From Arcobacter sp. (lineage in GTDB: Bacteria; Acidobacteriota; Terriglobia; Bryobacterales; Bryobacteraceae): a DNA stretch of 54,188 bases. Below are positions 33,908 to 43,800 of this stretch, piece after piece. The notes beneath the pieces were generated by a model, which saw only the letters and a program-made list of their open reading frames with translations, was not told the origin of the DNA and did no database searches. The stretch spans positions 1-54,188 of the forward strand of contig DYJN01000021.1 of the NCBI GenBank assembly GCA_020723085.1. Reading direction: 5' to 3'. A program made the translations under genes and the position numbers. Numbering within the stretch: position 1 is the first letter of the stretch; every line of letters begins with the position of its first letter.

Positions 33908-35428
33908 ATGCCCTTGTACAAGCGATATCTCGAATACCTCGTGACTGTGCCCGCCGTGGAGCTGAGCCTGGATGTGTCGCGGATGAATTTCTCAAGCGCC
34001 TGGCTGGATTCCATGGAGCCGCGGATGCAACGGGCATACGCGGAGATGGCGGAGCTGGAGCGGGGCGCGATCGCCAACCCGGACGAGAACCGGATGGTGG
34101 GCCATTACTGGCTGCGCGCGCCGCAGCTGGCGCCGCGCGCGGAGCTGCGGATCGAGATCGAGCAGACGCGGCAGCGAGTGCGGGAGTTCGCGGCGAGGAT
34201 CCACGAATCGTCGGCGTTCACGGAGGTGCTGAGCATTGGCATCGGCGGCTCGGCTCTGGGGCCGATGTTTCTGTCGGACGCGCTGGGGCATCCAACGCGG
34301 GACCGGATGCGGCTGCATTTCTTCGACAACACGGACCCGGACGGGATCGAGCGGGTGCTGGCGGGGCTTGAGGGCAAGCTGGACCGGACGCTGGTGCTGG
34401 TGATCTCGAAGAGCGGCGGGACGCCGGAAACGCACAACGGGATGAAGCTGGCTGAGGCGGCGTTCGCGCGGGCTGGCGTGGCGTTCGGACCGAGGGCGGT
34501 GGCGGTGACGATGCCGGGGTCGAAGCTGGATGCGTACGCACAGGCGAACGGGTGGCTGGAACGGTTTCCGATGTTCGATTGGGTGGGCGGGAGGACGTCG
34601 GTGATGTCGGCGGTAGGGCTGTTGCCGGCGGCATTGCAGGGGCTGGACACGGACGCGTTGCTGGAAGGAGCGGCGTTGATGGACGAGACGACGCGGGTTC
34701 GGCTGACGCGGCAGAATCCGGCGGCGCTCATGGCGCTGATGTGGCACTACGCCACGGGCGGGGCGGGGCGGAAAGACATGGTGATCTTGCCGTACAAGGA
34801 CCGGCTGCTGCTGTTTTCGCGGTACCTGCAGCAGTTGATCATGGAGTCGCTGGGCAAGCAATATGACGTGGACGGGCGGGTGGTGGAGCAGGGCATCACG
34901 GTATACGGCAACAAGGGGTCGACCGACCAGCATGCGTATGTGCAGCAGTTGCGCGAGGGGGTGAACAACTTTTTCGTGACGTTCATCCGCGTGCTGGAGG
35001 ACGGCGGAGACGCGCTGGAGCTGGCGCCGGGCGTGCGGACCGGCGATTATCTGGACGGTTTCCTGCTTGGGACGCGGGCGGCGCTGAGCGGGAACGGGCG
35101 GGAATCGATGATGATCACGATCCGGCGGGTGGATGCGAAGAGCGTGGGGGCGCTGATCGCCCTCTATGAGCGCGCCGTGGGATTCTATGCGTCGCTCGTA
35201 CGGATCAACGCCTATCATCAGCCGGGTGTCGAGGCGGGCAAAAAGGCGGCGGCGGCGATCCTGGATCTGCAAAAGAGGATTCTCGCGGTGCTCACAGGGG
35301 CGCCGAAGCCGGTGGACCGGATCGCGGCCGAGAGCGGCGCGGATTCGGAGGAATCGGTGGCGCTGATCCTGGAGCATCTGGCGGCGAACGGGCGGGTGAA
35401 GGCGTCGAAGGCAGGCTACAGCGCGTGA
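33908..35428 (+). CDS. pgi: Glucose-6-phosphate isomerase
   Basis: A 506-residue cytoplasmic enzyme that interconverts glucose-6-phosphate and fructose-6-phosphate. The SIS-type phosphate sites are clear: '[11 protein letters not shown]' and '[17 protein letters not shown]', then '[19 protein letters not shown]' and the catalytic Glu/His region '[18 protein letters not shown]'. '[15 protein letters not shown]' near the C-terminus holds the conserved Lys. ATG 33908 is chosen because AAGGAG lies 6 nt before it; ATGs at 33848 and 33890 are in frame but lack good sites. A C-terminal extension (about residues 445-506) resembles a winged-helix fold. It leads an operon with the MoxR and YchF-like genes. 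Confidence 0.93.
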   Translation: MPLYKRYLEYLVTVPAVELSLDVSRMNFSSAWLDSMEPRMQRAYAEMAELERGAIANPDENRMVGHYWLRAPQLAPRAELRIEIEQTRQRVREFAARIHESSAFTEVLSIGIGGSALGPMFLSDALGHPTRDRMRLHFFDNTDPDGIERVLAGLEGKLDRTLVLVISKSGGTPETHNGMKLAEAAFARAGVAFGPRAVAVTMPGSKLDAYAQANGWLERFPMFDWVGGRTSVMSAVGLLPAALQGLDTDALLEGAALMDETTRVRLTRQNPAALMALMWHYATGGAGRKDMVILPYKDRLLLFSRYLQQLIMESLGKQYDVDGRVVEQGITVYGNKGSTDQHAYVQQLREGVNNFFVTFIRVLEDGGDALELAPGVRTGDYLDGFLLGTRAALSGNGRESMMITIRRVDAKSVGALIALYERAVGFYASLVRINAYHQPGVEAGKKAAAAILDLQKRILAVLTGAPKPVDRIAAESGADSEESVALILEHLAANGRVKASKAGYSA

Positions 35429-35447
35429 GGCAGCGGGCAGGGGCGGC

Positions 35448-35453
35448 TATGAT
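35448..35453 (+). promoter_or_regulatory. Possible -10 element (TATGAT) before the MoxR gene
   Basis: TATGAT lies 9 nt before ATG 35463 in the 34-nt gap after pgi. It could give an internal, near-leaderless transcript. No -35 match is evident. Confidence 0.3.
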
Positions 35454-35462
35454 GGTACAAGG

Positions 35463-36422
35463 ATGACCGCCTCCGAGGCAGTGGCCACCGCATCGGCGAA
35501 GCTCCACGCACTGGAATCCGCGTTGAACGGCGTGGTGCGCGGCAAGCCCGATGTGGTGCGCATGTCAGTGGTGTGCCTGCTGTCCCGCGGGCATCTGCTG
35601 ATCGAAGACGTGCCTGGCGTGGGGAAGACGACGCTGGCGCATGCGCTGGCGCGGAGCGTGGATTGCGGCTTCCATCGGCTGCAATGCACGTCGGACATGC
35701 TGCCGGGCGACATCCTGGGCGTGACGGTGTTCAACGCGCGCACGGGGGAGTTCGAATTCAAGCGCGGTCCGATATTCACCAACCTGCTGCTGGCGGACGA
35801 AATCAACCGGACGACTCCGAAGACGCAATCGGCGCTGCTGGAGGCGATGAACGAGCATCAGATCACCATTGACGGCGTGACGTACCCGATGGCGGAGCCG
35901 TTCATGGTGATCGCGACGCAGAACCCGGTGGAGCATCACGGGACGTATCCGCTGCCGGAATCGCAGATGGACCGGTTCCTGATGCGGATCCGGGTCGGGT
36001 ATCCGGACACGGCGAGCGAGCGCGAAATCGTGAGATCGGCGACGGCGGCGACGGCGCCGGATGTGCGCCCGGTGATCAGTCCGGCGGAGCTCGTGGATAT
36101 CCAGAAGGCGGTGGAGCGGATCCGGGTGGATGAGTCGCTCGTGGATTACATCCTGGCGATTGTCGAACAGACGAGAAAGCACGAGCAGCTTGCGCTGGGC
36201 GTGAGCCCGCGCGGGGCGCAGGGGCTGTACCGCGCCGCGCAGGCGATGGCGCTGGTGGAGGGGCGTGATTACGTCCTGCCGGACGACATCAAGCGGCTGG
36301 CGCTGCCGGTGTTCGCGCACCGGGTGGTGCTGAATCAGCGGACGACCCTGATTGCGCGCTCGAGCGAAGTGAGCGAGCGCATTCTGAACGAGATTCTCAA
36401 ACTCGTGGAAGTTCCCCTGTAA
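35463..36422 (+). CDS. MoxR-family AAA+ ATPase
   Basis: A 319-residue AAA+ chaperone-like ATPase. Walker A is 'DVPGVGKTTLAHA' (Gly52-Thr57), Walker B 'LLLADEINRTTPK' (Asp112, Glu113), sensor 1 'FMVIATQNPVEHHGTYPLPE', Arg finger region 'SQMDRFLMRI', and sensor 2 'GVSPRGAQGLYRAAQA'. MoxR proteins help assemble or activate enzyme complexes and are usually followed by DUF58 and von Willebrand A genes. Here neither follows: the next gene, 17 nt downstream, is a YchF-like P-loop protein, and the gene before is pgi. Its client is therefore not indicated by context. Confidence 0.93.
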   Translation: MTASEAVATASAKLHALESALNGVVRGKPDVVRMSVVCLLSRGHLLIEDVPGVGKTTLAHALARSVDCGFHRLQCTSDMLPGDILGVTVFNARTGEFEFKRGPIFTNLLLADEINRTTPKTQSALLEAMNEHQITIDGVTYPMAEPFMVIATQNPVEHHGTYPLPESQMDRFLMRIRVGYPDTASEREIVRSATAATAPDVRPVISPAELVDIQKAVERIRVDESLVDYILAIVEQTRKHEQLALGVSPRGAQGLYRAAQAMALVEGRDYVLPDDIKRLALPVFAHRVVLNQRTTLIARSSEVSERILNEILKLVEVPL

Positions 36423-36439
36423 CAGCAGTAATTTCAGCC

Positions 36440-37513
36440 ATGAAAACAGCGATTGTCGGGCTGCCGATGACGGGCAAGACGAGCCTCTTCACGATTCTGA
36501 CGGGCGTGCACGAGACGGCGCGCACCGGTTCGATGGAGACGCGGATCGGCGTGACGCGCGTGCCGGACGACCGGGTGGATGCGCTGGCGAAGGTGTTCTC
36601 GCCGGAGAAGGTGACGCATGCGACGATCGAGTTCATCGACTTCCCGTCGATCTCGAAGGAGTCGCTTCGCGACCCCTCCTATCTGGCGAGTCTGCGGGTG
36701 GCGGATGCGATGGCGCACGTGGTGCGGCTGTTCGAGAGCGATCTGGTGCCGCACGAGAAGGGATCGGTGGACCCGATGCGGGACATCGGAGACGTGGACA
36801 CGGAGCTGGTGCTGAGCGATCTGGCGGTGGTGGAGAAGCGGCTCGAGAGGCTGGAGAAGGACCGGAAGAAGATCAAGGATCCCGGCCTGGACCGGGAGTT
36901 CGAACTTCTCCAGCAGGCGCGAGCGATGCTGGAAAACGGAGAGACGCTGCGCGGATGGGCGCTGGAGGGAGAAGACGAAAAGCGTCTGCGCGGGTTTCAG
37001 TTTCTCTCTCAAAAGCCTATGCTGTTTGTCTTGAATGTGGGAGAAAATGATGCCGGAAGAATGCAGGAAATCGAGGAAGAATATCGGCGGAAGCTGGTGC
37101 AAGAAGGAAACCGCTGCGAGGTGACGGCGGTGTGCGGCAGGATCGAGGCGGAGCTGTCGGAGCTGGAGCCGCAGGAGCAGCAGGAGTATCTGGCTTCCTA
37201 CGGGCTGCCGGGCTCGAGCCTGGACCGGCTGGTGGCGGCGATGTATCGGCTGCTGGGGCTGATGAGCTTCCTCACCGCCGGTGAGACGGAAGTGCGGGCG
37301 TGGACGGTGCCGGTGAACTCAACGGCGGTGAAGGCCGCCGGGGCGATCCACTCGGACTTCGAGAAGAAGTTCATCCGGGCGGAGGTGGTGCCGTGGCAGG
37401 CGCTGGTGGAACACGGCGGATACGCGGGTGTGCGGGAGAAGGGGCTGCTGCGGCTGGAGGGCAAAGATTACATCGTCAAGGACGGCGATGTGCTGGTGAT
37501 CCGGCACGGGTGA
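36440..37513 (+). CDS. YchF-like P-loop nucleotidase with TGS domain (divergent)
   Basis: A 357-residue protein with the YchF/OLA1 layout: P-loop domain, coiled-coil insert (about residues 110-180) and C-terminal TGS domain (about 270-357, ending 'YIVKDGDVLVIRHG'). YchF binds ribosomes and hydrolyses ATP rather than GTP; the specificity motif NVGE (199-202) fits. Two key motifs differ from the family. G1 reads 'GLPMTGKTS' (7-15) instead of the usual GLPNVGKST, and the G3 switch reads 'FIDFPS' (67-70) instead of DIAGLV. The following GLGN-type motif is also absent. It may be a paralogue with altered hydrolysis, while the standard YchF is encoded elsewhere. It is third in an operon after pgi and moxR. 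Confidence 0.8.
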   Translation: MKTAIVGLPMTGKTSLFTILTGVHETARTGSMETRIGVTRVPDDRVDALAKVFSPEKVTHATIEFIDFPSISKESLRDPSYLASLRVADAMAHVVRLFESDLVPHEKGSVDPMRDIGDVDTELVLSDLAVVEKRLERLEKDRKKIKDPGLDREFELLQQARAMLENGETLRGWALEGEDEKRLRGFQFLSQKPMLFVLNVGENDAGRMQEIEEEYRRKLVQEGNRCEVTAVCGRIEAELSELEPQEQQEYLASYGLPGSSLDRLVAAMYRLLGLMSFLTAGETEVRAWTVPVNSTAVKAAGAIHSDFEKKFIRAEVVPWQALVEHGGYAGVREKGLLRLEGKDYIVKDGDVLVIRHG

Positions 37514-37529
37514 GCCGTCCGGCTCACTC
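37508..37529. terminator. Hairpin spanning both stop codons of convergent genes
   Basis: GTGAGCC (37510-37516), loop GTCC, GGCTCAC (37521-37527): seven perfect pairs, extended by a G-T and a G-C pair. The left arm contains the TGA stop of the YchF-like gene and the right arm the stop of the GH20-like gene. It is positioned to act as a two-way terminator, but no T run follows on either strand. Confidence 0.4.
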
Positions 37530-38576
37530 CGTGCGGCGCAGCTCCTGAAAGAGCTCGCGGAAGCAGAGGACCGCTTCGGCGACCTGGGGGCGGGGCGCCT
37601 TGTCTTCGCCGAAATAGGCGCGGACGAAGGGTCCGAAGCCGACCCAAGTGGTCTGCAGCATGCCGAGCATGCGTGCGGCCACGGGCGGGGCGGCGGTGGC
37701 CCGGGTGCGCCGGACGATCTGCAGTTGTTCCAGGGCGACCGAGGGCTTGCGCCACGGGGAACTGACGACGGAGAGGCCCTGAAGGGCGAAGAAGGGGGCG
37801 GTGGGGTGCGGGGCTTCGTAGTGCCAGTCGCAGATGACGACGTCGCGGGGGATGAGTTGAATGGCGCGGGCGGTGCCGTTTTCGGCGGCCTCCCATCTGC
37901 CGATGCCGGTGAGGTCCGCGTCGAGGAGGCGGTCGCCCCAGATCCAGAGGCGGGCGTTGCGGCGGGCGAGGAAACCGCGGAGGGCCTTCACTTCGCCGGC
38001 GAACAATTCGGCGCGGTCCCGGCCGCGGCAGCGGGGGCAGTCATCCTCGCCGAGAAGAAAGACTTCGTCCATTCCGGCGTGGAAATCGGCGGCGCCCGTG
38101 GCGTCCATCAGCTCCGTAATCAAATCAAAAACGACGTTGTGCACTTCCGGATGAAGCGGGCAATAACTGCGGCAATAAATGCCCTGATTGTCGGGATATT
38201 TGCCGGGAGTTTCGTCGAATTCCGGGTGGGAGCGGAGAAGGCCGAAGGTGGTCTTCGCCCAGGACTGGTGGCCGAGGAGGTTGATCATGGGGATGAGGCG
38301 CACGTTGGCCTCGCGGCAGGCGGCGGCGAGGCGCTCGAGGTCCTGGCGCGAGAGAGCGGGCTCGTCCACGACTTCCGGATGAGACTTGTAGCGGTAGCGG
38401 TAGTTGAATTCGAGGATGAGGGTATTGACGCCCTCCCTGGGGAGAGCTTCGCGGATGAAGCGCAGGGCGAGGTCCATTTCGTCAGGGAGCGGAGCGGCGA
38501 GATGGATACCGCGGACGGGGAGGGGTTCGGCGGCGGAGGCGAGGGCGAGAGCCGCGAGCAACAGGAAGCGCATCAT
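37524..38576 (-). CDS. Exported GH20-like (beta-hexosaminidase-type) glycoside hydrolase
   Basis: A 350-residue protein with a Sec signal (MMRFLLLAALALASA). A TIM barrel follows that resembles the catalytic domain of family 20 hexosaminidases: 'GVNTLILEFNYRYRYKSHPE', 'REANVRLIPMINLLGHQSW', and 'ADFHAGMDEVFLL', where Asp-Glu is the substrate-assisted catalytic pair. 'NARLWIWGDRLLDA' is the expected later Trp strand. The usual N-terminal GH20b domain is missing, so it is a minimal barrel. A cysteine cluster (CPRCRGR) follows the DE motif. It is 9 nt downstream of lnt, probably in the same transcript. Substrate not certain; N-acetylhexosamine-containing glycan is the default. Confidence 0.75.
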   Translation of the reverse strand: MMRFLLLAALALASAAEPLPVRGIHLAAPLPDEMDLALRFIREALPREGVNTLILEFNYRYRYKSHPEVVDEPALSRQDLERLAAACREANVRLIPMINLLGHQSWAKTTFGLLRSHPEFDETPGKYPDNQGIYCRSYCPLHPEVHNVVFDLITELMDATGAADFHAGMDEVFLLGEDDCPRCRGRDRAELFAGEVKALRGFLARRNARLWIWGDRLLDADLTGIGRWEAAENGTARAIQLIPRDVVICDWHYEAPHPTAPFFALQGLSVVSSPWRKPSVALEQLQIVRRTRATAAPPVAARMLGMLQTTWVGFGPFVRAYFGEDKAPRPQVAEAVLCFRELFQELRRTE

Positions 38577-38585
38577 GGCGCCATT

Positions 38586-40070
38586 TTACTCGAGGGGATG
38601 ATACACGGGGATCTGGGTGGCGAGGAAGGCGGCGAGCCCGGCGGCGAGGGCGAGCCAGGCGAACCAGTCGCCGTGGCGCGTGTAGAAAGTGCGCTCGTCA
38701 AGATACCGGAAGGGTAGGCGCTCTGAGTGGAGCTGGTATTCGGGGAAGGGCTTCCAGACCTGCCCGGAGGGGTCGATGGATGCGGTGATTCCGTTGTTGG
38801 AGGGGCGGAGCAGCCAGCGGCGGTTTTCGACGGCGCGCATGCGGGCGAGCAGCAGGTGCTGGGCGCGCGCGGCGCTGCGGCCGAAGTAACCGTCGTTGGT
38901 GAGATTGACGAGCACCTGCGCGCCCTGACCCGCGAACTGGCGGACGTAATCGGGGAAGGCGGACTCGTAACAGATGAAGACGCCGAGGCGGTGATCGCCA
39001 GTTTGGAGAACGCGCGCGCCTTCGCCGGCCGCGTAGTCGCCGGCTTCGGACGAGATCTTGTGGATCCAGCGGAAACCCGGCGGGATGAATTCGCCGAAGG
39101 GGACGAGGCGGGCTTTGTCGTAGCGGCCGGCGAGGCGGCCGGAGGCATCGAGGAGGACGGCGGAATTCAGCGGGGCGCCCTCGGGCGTGTAGGCGACCGT
39201 GCCGAAGAGGAAGGGGGCGCGCGCGAGGCGGGCGGTCTCGGTGACCTCGCGGCGGAATTGCGGGTCGTCGTAATAATAGAAGGGCGCCGGGACCTCGGGC
39301 CACAGCAGCACAGAAGCGGGTGCACGGGCGGGGTCGAGGGCGGTCTGCAGAGTCCGGAAGGCGAAGCGGCGCGTGGAGGCGCGCAGCGATGGCTCGTCCC
39401 ACCGGGCGTCGCCGGCGACATTGGGCTGGAGGGCGGCCGCTTCGCGGTCGTAGACGCTGCGCACCTCGAGCGGGGGAAGGAGCCAGAGGAGGAGGAGCGG
39501 GAGGAGCCAAGCGAGTTCGGCGCGGCGGCGGCGGAGAGCGAGCGCGGCGGCGGCAGCGGCGATCAGGGCGAAGACGAACGAAAGTCCGTAAACGCCGGTC
39601 CAGGGGGCGAGGCGGACAGGCACAGCCATGGAGATGCCGGCGTTGCCGAGAACGAGCCAGGCGAAACCGAGAGGGCCATGAGTCCGCTCGATGCCGGTCC
39701 AGAGCGCCGCGATGGCGGGCGCAGCCCACCACCGGCGCATGATGGGGCCGGCGAGGGTGGCGAATACGGCCAAATGGAGCCCTTTAGCGAGCGCGAAGAG
39801 CAGAAGAGCAAGCCAGGCGAGCGGGCGGCTGAGACCGCCGTAGGCGGCGAGGACATCGCCGATCCAGTAGCAGACGGCGAGCCAGAACAGGACGCCGCAG
39901 AGCCAGCCGGACAGAAAGCGGCGCAGCGGGCGGGGCTCATGAGCGAGCGCGTACAGAAGCGGCGCAAGCGCGGCGGGCGCCAGCAGGGTCCACCCAACGG
40001 GCGGGAACAATGCGGCGAGCAGCAGGGCGGTGAGTACCGCGCCGCCGGTAGTCAGCCAGGCCAGTTTCAT
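38586..40070 (-). CDS. lnt: Apolipoprotein N-acyltransferase
   Basis: A 494-residue inner membrane enzyme that adds the third acyl chain to the N-terminal Cys of lipoproteins. Six or so N-terminal helices fill residues 1-205 and one more lies at the C-terminus. The periplasmic nitrilase domain between them keeps the catalytic triad: Glu in 'VLLWPEVPAPF', Lys in 'GRYDKARLVPFGEFIPPG' and Cys in 'LGVFICYESAFPDYVRQF'. 'QVLVNLTNDGYFGRSAARAQ' is also typical. Length matches the family (about 510). The gene lies 44 nt after the SPOR gene and before a GH20-like gene, suggesting an envelope-related operon. Confidence 0.95.
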   Translation of the reverse strand: MKLAWLTTGGAVLTALLLAALFPPVGWTLLAPAALAPLLYALAHEPRPLRRFLSGWLCGVLFWLAVCYWIGDVLAAYGGLSRPLAWLALLLFALAKGLHLAVFATLAGPIMRRWWAAPAIAALWTGIERTHGPLGFAWLVLGNAGISMAVPVRLAPWTGVYGLSFVFALIAAAAAALALRRRRAELAWLLPLLLLWLLPPLEVRSVYDREAAALQPNVAGDARWDEPSLRASTRRFAFRTLQTALDPARAPASVLLWPEVPAPFYYYDDPQFRREVTETARLARAPFLFGTVAYTPEGAPLNSAVLLDASGRLAGRYDKARLVPFGEFIPPGFRWIHKISSEAGDYAAGEGARVLQTGDHRLGVFICYESAFPDYVRQFAGQGAQVLVNLTNDGYFGRSAARAQHLLLARMRAVENRRWLLRPSNNGITASIDPSGQVWKPFPEYQLHSERLPFRYLDERTFYTRHGDWFAWLALAAGLAAFLATQIPVYHPLE

Positions 40071-40114
40071 GGGTCAGCCTTGCCGCGCAGGGGCGGCGGG
40101 AATCAGATGATGCG

Positions 40115-40711
40115 TCAATATTTGACAGGAAATGCATTGGCGACGCCGAGGGCGCCGAGTTTCGACCGCGCGTCGGCCATCTGTTCATTGCTGGAGAGCG
40201 GTCCGATGAGGACCCGGCACAGCTCGGGAGACTTGGGCGAAGGCGTGACATAACCGGTGAGACCCGTCTTGCCGATGATGTAGCTGAGCATGGCTTCGGC
40301 GTCGGCGCGCTGCGTGGCGGCTGCCTGAAGGTACGTGCCCGCCGGCGGCTGCTCGACGAACAGGCGCGAAGGCACTTGAGCCTGCTTTTTCGGCTCCTGC
40401 TCGGGCTGTTGCTGCGGCTGAGAGGATTCCGGCGCGGCGGCAGCGGTGCTGGACGGGGTTTCGGCTTTTTCCTGTGCAGGAGGGGGCGGCTGGGCGGCGG
40501 CAGCCTCCTGCCGCGTGGCGTCTACCGTGATCGGAACATCGGCAGGCGTCCTGCCAGCCGTGGCAGTGCCGGCAGCGGAGCGCCTGCCAGCCAGGAAACC
40601 AATGGAGAAGAACAGCCCCATCAGCAGAAGAACGATGACGAAGACGGCGATGATCTGCTTGTTGCCCAGGATGAGTTCGAACTCGCCTTCATCTTTGACA
40701 GGCATCGACAT
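40115..40711 (-). CDS. SPOR-domain membrane protein
   Basis: A 198-residue bitopic protein. Residues 1-17 are cytoplasmic, then a membrane helix 'IIAVFVIVLLLMGLFFSIG' (about 19-37). A Pro/Gln/Glu-rich linker of about 85 residues leads to a C-terminal SPOR domain ('GTYLQAAATQRADAEAML', 'GYVTPSPKSPELCRVLIGPL', 'NEQMADARSKLGAL'). SPOR domains bind peptidoglycan lacking stem peptides, at the division septum in proteobacteria. The layout resembles FtsN or DedD, although no sequence link is claimed. GGGGA lies 7 nt before ATG 40711. It heads a unit with lnt. Confidence 0.9.
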   Translation of the reverse strand: MSMPVKDEGEFELILGNKQIIAVFVIVLLLMGLFFSIGFLAGRRSAAGTATAGRTPADVPITVDATRQEAAAAQPPPPAQEKAETPSSTAAAAPESSQPQQQPEQEPKKQAQVPSRLFVEQPPAGTYLQAAATQRADAEAMLSYIIGKTGLTGYVTPSPKSPELCRVLIGPLSSNEQMADARSKLGALGVANAFPVKY

Positions 40712-40800
40712 GCAGAATTCCCCTTCCTATTGCCGGGCGGCGCGGCGGCTGAGCCGCGCAATGGGCCTAACAGTTGAGAATAATCCGCCGGAGCAGGACG

Positions 40801-43800
40801 CTACAAGCCCGGTTCAGCGGCGGCGGTGACGGGGCATGGCCCGGAGACGTACGGGCACCAACGGCAGCCGCCGGTTTCGTGAGTAGGGAAGACGCCGGAC
40901 TGCTGGGCTTCGCGCCACTGCCTGAGGGCATCCAGAGCGGTTTGCAGCGCCTCTTCGGAAACGTCCACCCGGTGGGGCTGGGCCTGGCGAAGGGGGAAGA
41001 GCCATGCCTCGCGCACGGCTTGTCCGGTGAGCTTCTGCAGGGCGATGGCGTAGAGGCGCAACTGGAGTTCGTAGCCGCGCATGCGCGCTTCGCCGAGGTG
41101 ACGGTCGGTCTTGTAGTCGACGAGCACGGGCCCGTGGCCGTCGTCGAACCATAGGTCGATCTGGCCGCGGAGGAGTGTGGCGCCGATTTCGACGAGGAAG
41201 TCCATCTCGCGATGCCGGCGCGGAGCGCGCGCGGCGCGGCGGGCGATTTCGCTCTGCTCGAAGGCCTGCGCGAGCTCGCGGGCTTCAGAAGAGACATCCG
41301 CACGGAGACCGGCGAGGAATTCATGGACTTCGGTGCCGAGGGCGATGGCGCCGCTGCTCTGCGCGGGAGGCAGAGGCCAGTGGAGGACGCTGTCGAGCAG
41401 ATAGCGGCGCGGGCACTGGACGAAGTTGGCAAGAGCCGTGGCGGCGATCTCGGAGGGAGCTTCACGGGGAGGGGAGAGCGGCTCGATCTCAGGCTGACGA
41501 GCCGGAGCGTGGAGTTCCGGCGCGGGGGGGACTTCGGGGGCGCCGGCGACGAGAGTCAGAGCGGCGAGACCGGAGCGGGACGGGGTGTTGGGTTCGGCGG
41601 GTATCTGAAGGCCGATCCCTTGCAGGATGAGTGTGGGCCAGGGGGAGATGCGCCGCTTGCCGGTTTGGGTCAGCGAATAGGAAAAAGCGAGGATGAGGCG
41701 CTCTTTGGCTCGGGTGAGGCCGACGTAGAGGAGGCGGTCCCGTTCCAGATCGTTTTTCTCTTTGAGTTTTTCAGCGGCGCGGGCCATGAGGAGGTCCTTC
41801 ACCGGCTTGCCGTTCTCGGCGAGCCAGCGGAAACCGAGCCCGCACTCGGGGTGATACGCGGCGGCTTCCGTGTCCCGGCGTTCGCCCTTTTCGAGCGCGG
41901 CGATCGCAACGATGGGGAACTCGAGGCCCTTGGCCTTGTGGATGGTCATCAGGCGGACGGCATCGCCGGCTTCGAGCGCGGGCGCCTGAGCCTCGGCGGC
42001 GGCCTGCTGGAGGCGTTCGATGTGATCGAGGACAGCCTGGACATCGCGGCCGAGGCGGCGCTCGCAGTGGTCCACGAGAGCGAGGAACCTCTCGGCGTTG
42101 GCCGATTCGGAAGCCGAGAGACGCGACAGGTAGCCGGTCTCGTCGATCAAGCGGGCAAGCACGAGGGAAGCAGGCTGGGAGGAGAGCAGGCCACGGAGGC
42201 GCGCGAGGCAGGCGGCGTCCTCCTGCGAGGCGAGCGCGCCGCCGACGCGATTCAGCAGGAGTTCTTCGTCGCTGCGGCCGAAGAGAGGCGAACGGAGCAG
42301 GGCGAACAGGGCGATCTCGTCCTCGGGGCAGGCGAGCGCGCGCAGGGCGTTGAGGAGGTCGATCACCTCGAGAGCGTCAAAGAACGTCTTGCCGCCCGCC
42401 ACGACGTATGGAATCGAAAAGCGCCGGAGCGCATTTTCGACGGCGGCAAAGGATGACGAGTTGCGTACGAAAACGGCCATGTCGTCGAAGCGCGCCGGCG
42501 AGCCCGTGGCCAACGGCGCGCCGTACAACTCGCGCAGGCGGGCGGCGAGCCAGAGCATGACGTCGGTGTCTGGATGCGTGGTGCGGTCCGAGCAGAGAAT
42601 CTCGATGTAGGGGCCGCCGGCGCCGGGGAAGTCCGAGGCGGCGTGCAGCGTGTGCGGCGCAATGCCGGGCTGAGCAGGGGAGACAAGGATCCGTGAGACG
42701 GCATCGAGAATTTCCGGGCGCGTGCGGTAGTTCTCCTGAAGACGGTCGACGGCCCAGCCGCGGGCTGAAATGGACCGCTCGTATTCCCGGAACAGCCCCG
42801 GTTCGGCGTGGCGAAAACTGTAAATGGACTGGTTGACGTCGCCGACGGCGAAGAAGCGGCCGGGGCGGCGGACGAGGGACAGAATTTCCCACTGGATGGG
42901 ATTGGTGTCCTGAAGCTCATCCATCAGGATGTGCTCGTATCGTTCCGATATAGCGCGGCAGATCTCGTTGTTATTGCGGAGCAAATCGAGGGTGTATTCT
43001 TCGAGGTCGGAAAAATCCAGCAGGCCGATGGATCTGCGTTTCCGTCGGGCCAATTCGTGGAAACTGCGGAGAATCTCGAGCAGAAGCCTGCGCTGGGGGA
43101 GGAACTGCTGGAAGACCCATGCGTGGGTCATTTCGCACATCAGGGATTTGGCGCGTTGCATCTCCTCCTTCACATTGTTGTCTCTCTCGCCGGTGAGCTT
43201 GATTGCCGCCAGCATGGGGGCGATCTCGGGCACAGTGAGCGTGCCGAGACAATCGAGGAGCGCCTGGATGGATTCGCGCCTGCGCCTGCGGGCGTCCGTT
43301 GTGGGGGGGGTGAGAGCCGCGACGCCAGCCAGACGGGCGCGGAACTGATCGGTCAGATCCGCGATCAGCGCGCCAGCATCGAAAGAGCCGGACAGTGTCT
43401 CTCCGATCTTGCCCGCCGCGCGCATGGCTTCATAGACCGCCAGGAGGGAATCGTCCATTCGGGGAGCCGGCCACACTTCGGCGAGCTTGAGGAACTCCTG
43501 AGGGCTCTGGCGGGCGGTTGCATCCAGCACCTGCTGCATGGCTTGCTCACGGAGGGAGGCGGCTTCGAGATCGTCGAGCAGTTCGAAGCGCGGGTCGAGA
43601 CCGGCGGCGAGGGCGTGTTCCCGCAGGATGGCGTGACAGAAGCCGTGGATGGTGGAGATCTGGGCGCGCTCGATTTTCCGGCGTTTTTCGGGTTGGGACT
43701 GGAATCGGGCGGCGAGGCGCTCCTTGAGTTCGGCAGCGGCTTTCTCAGTGAAAGTAATGGCGAGGATTCTCTCCGGATCGACGCCTTTTTCGGCGAGCCA

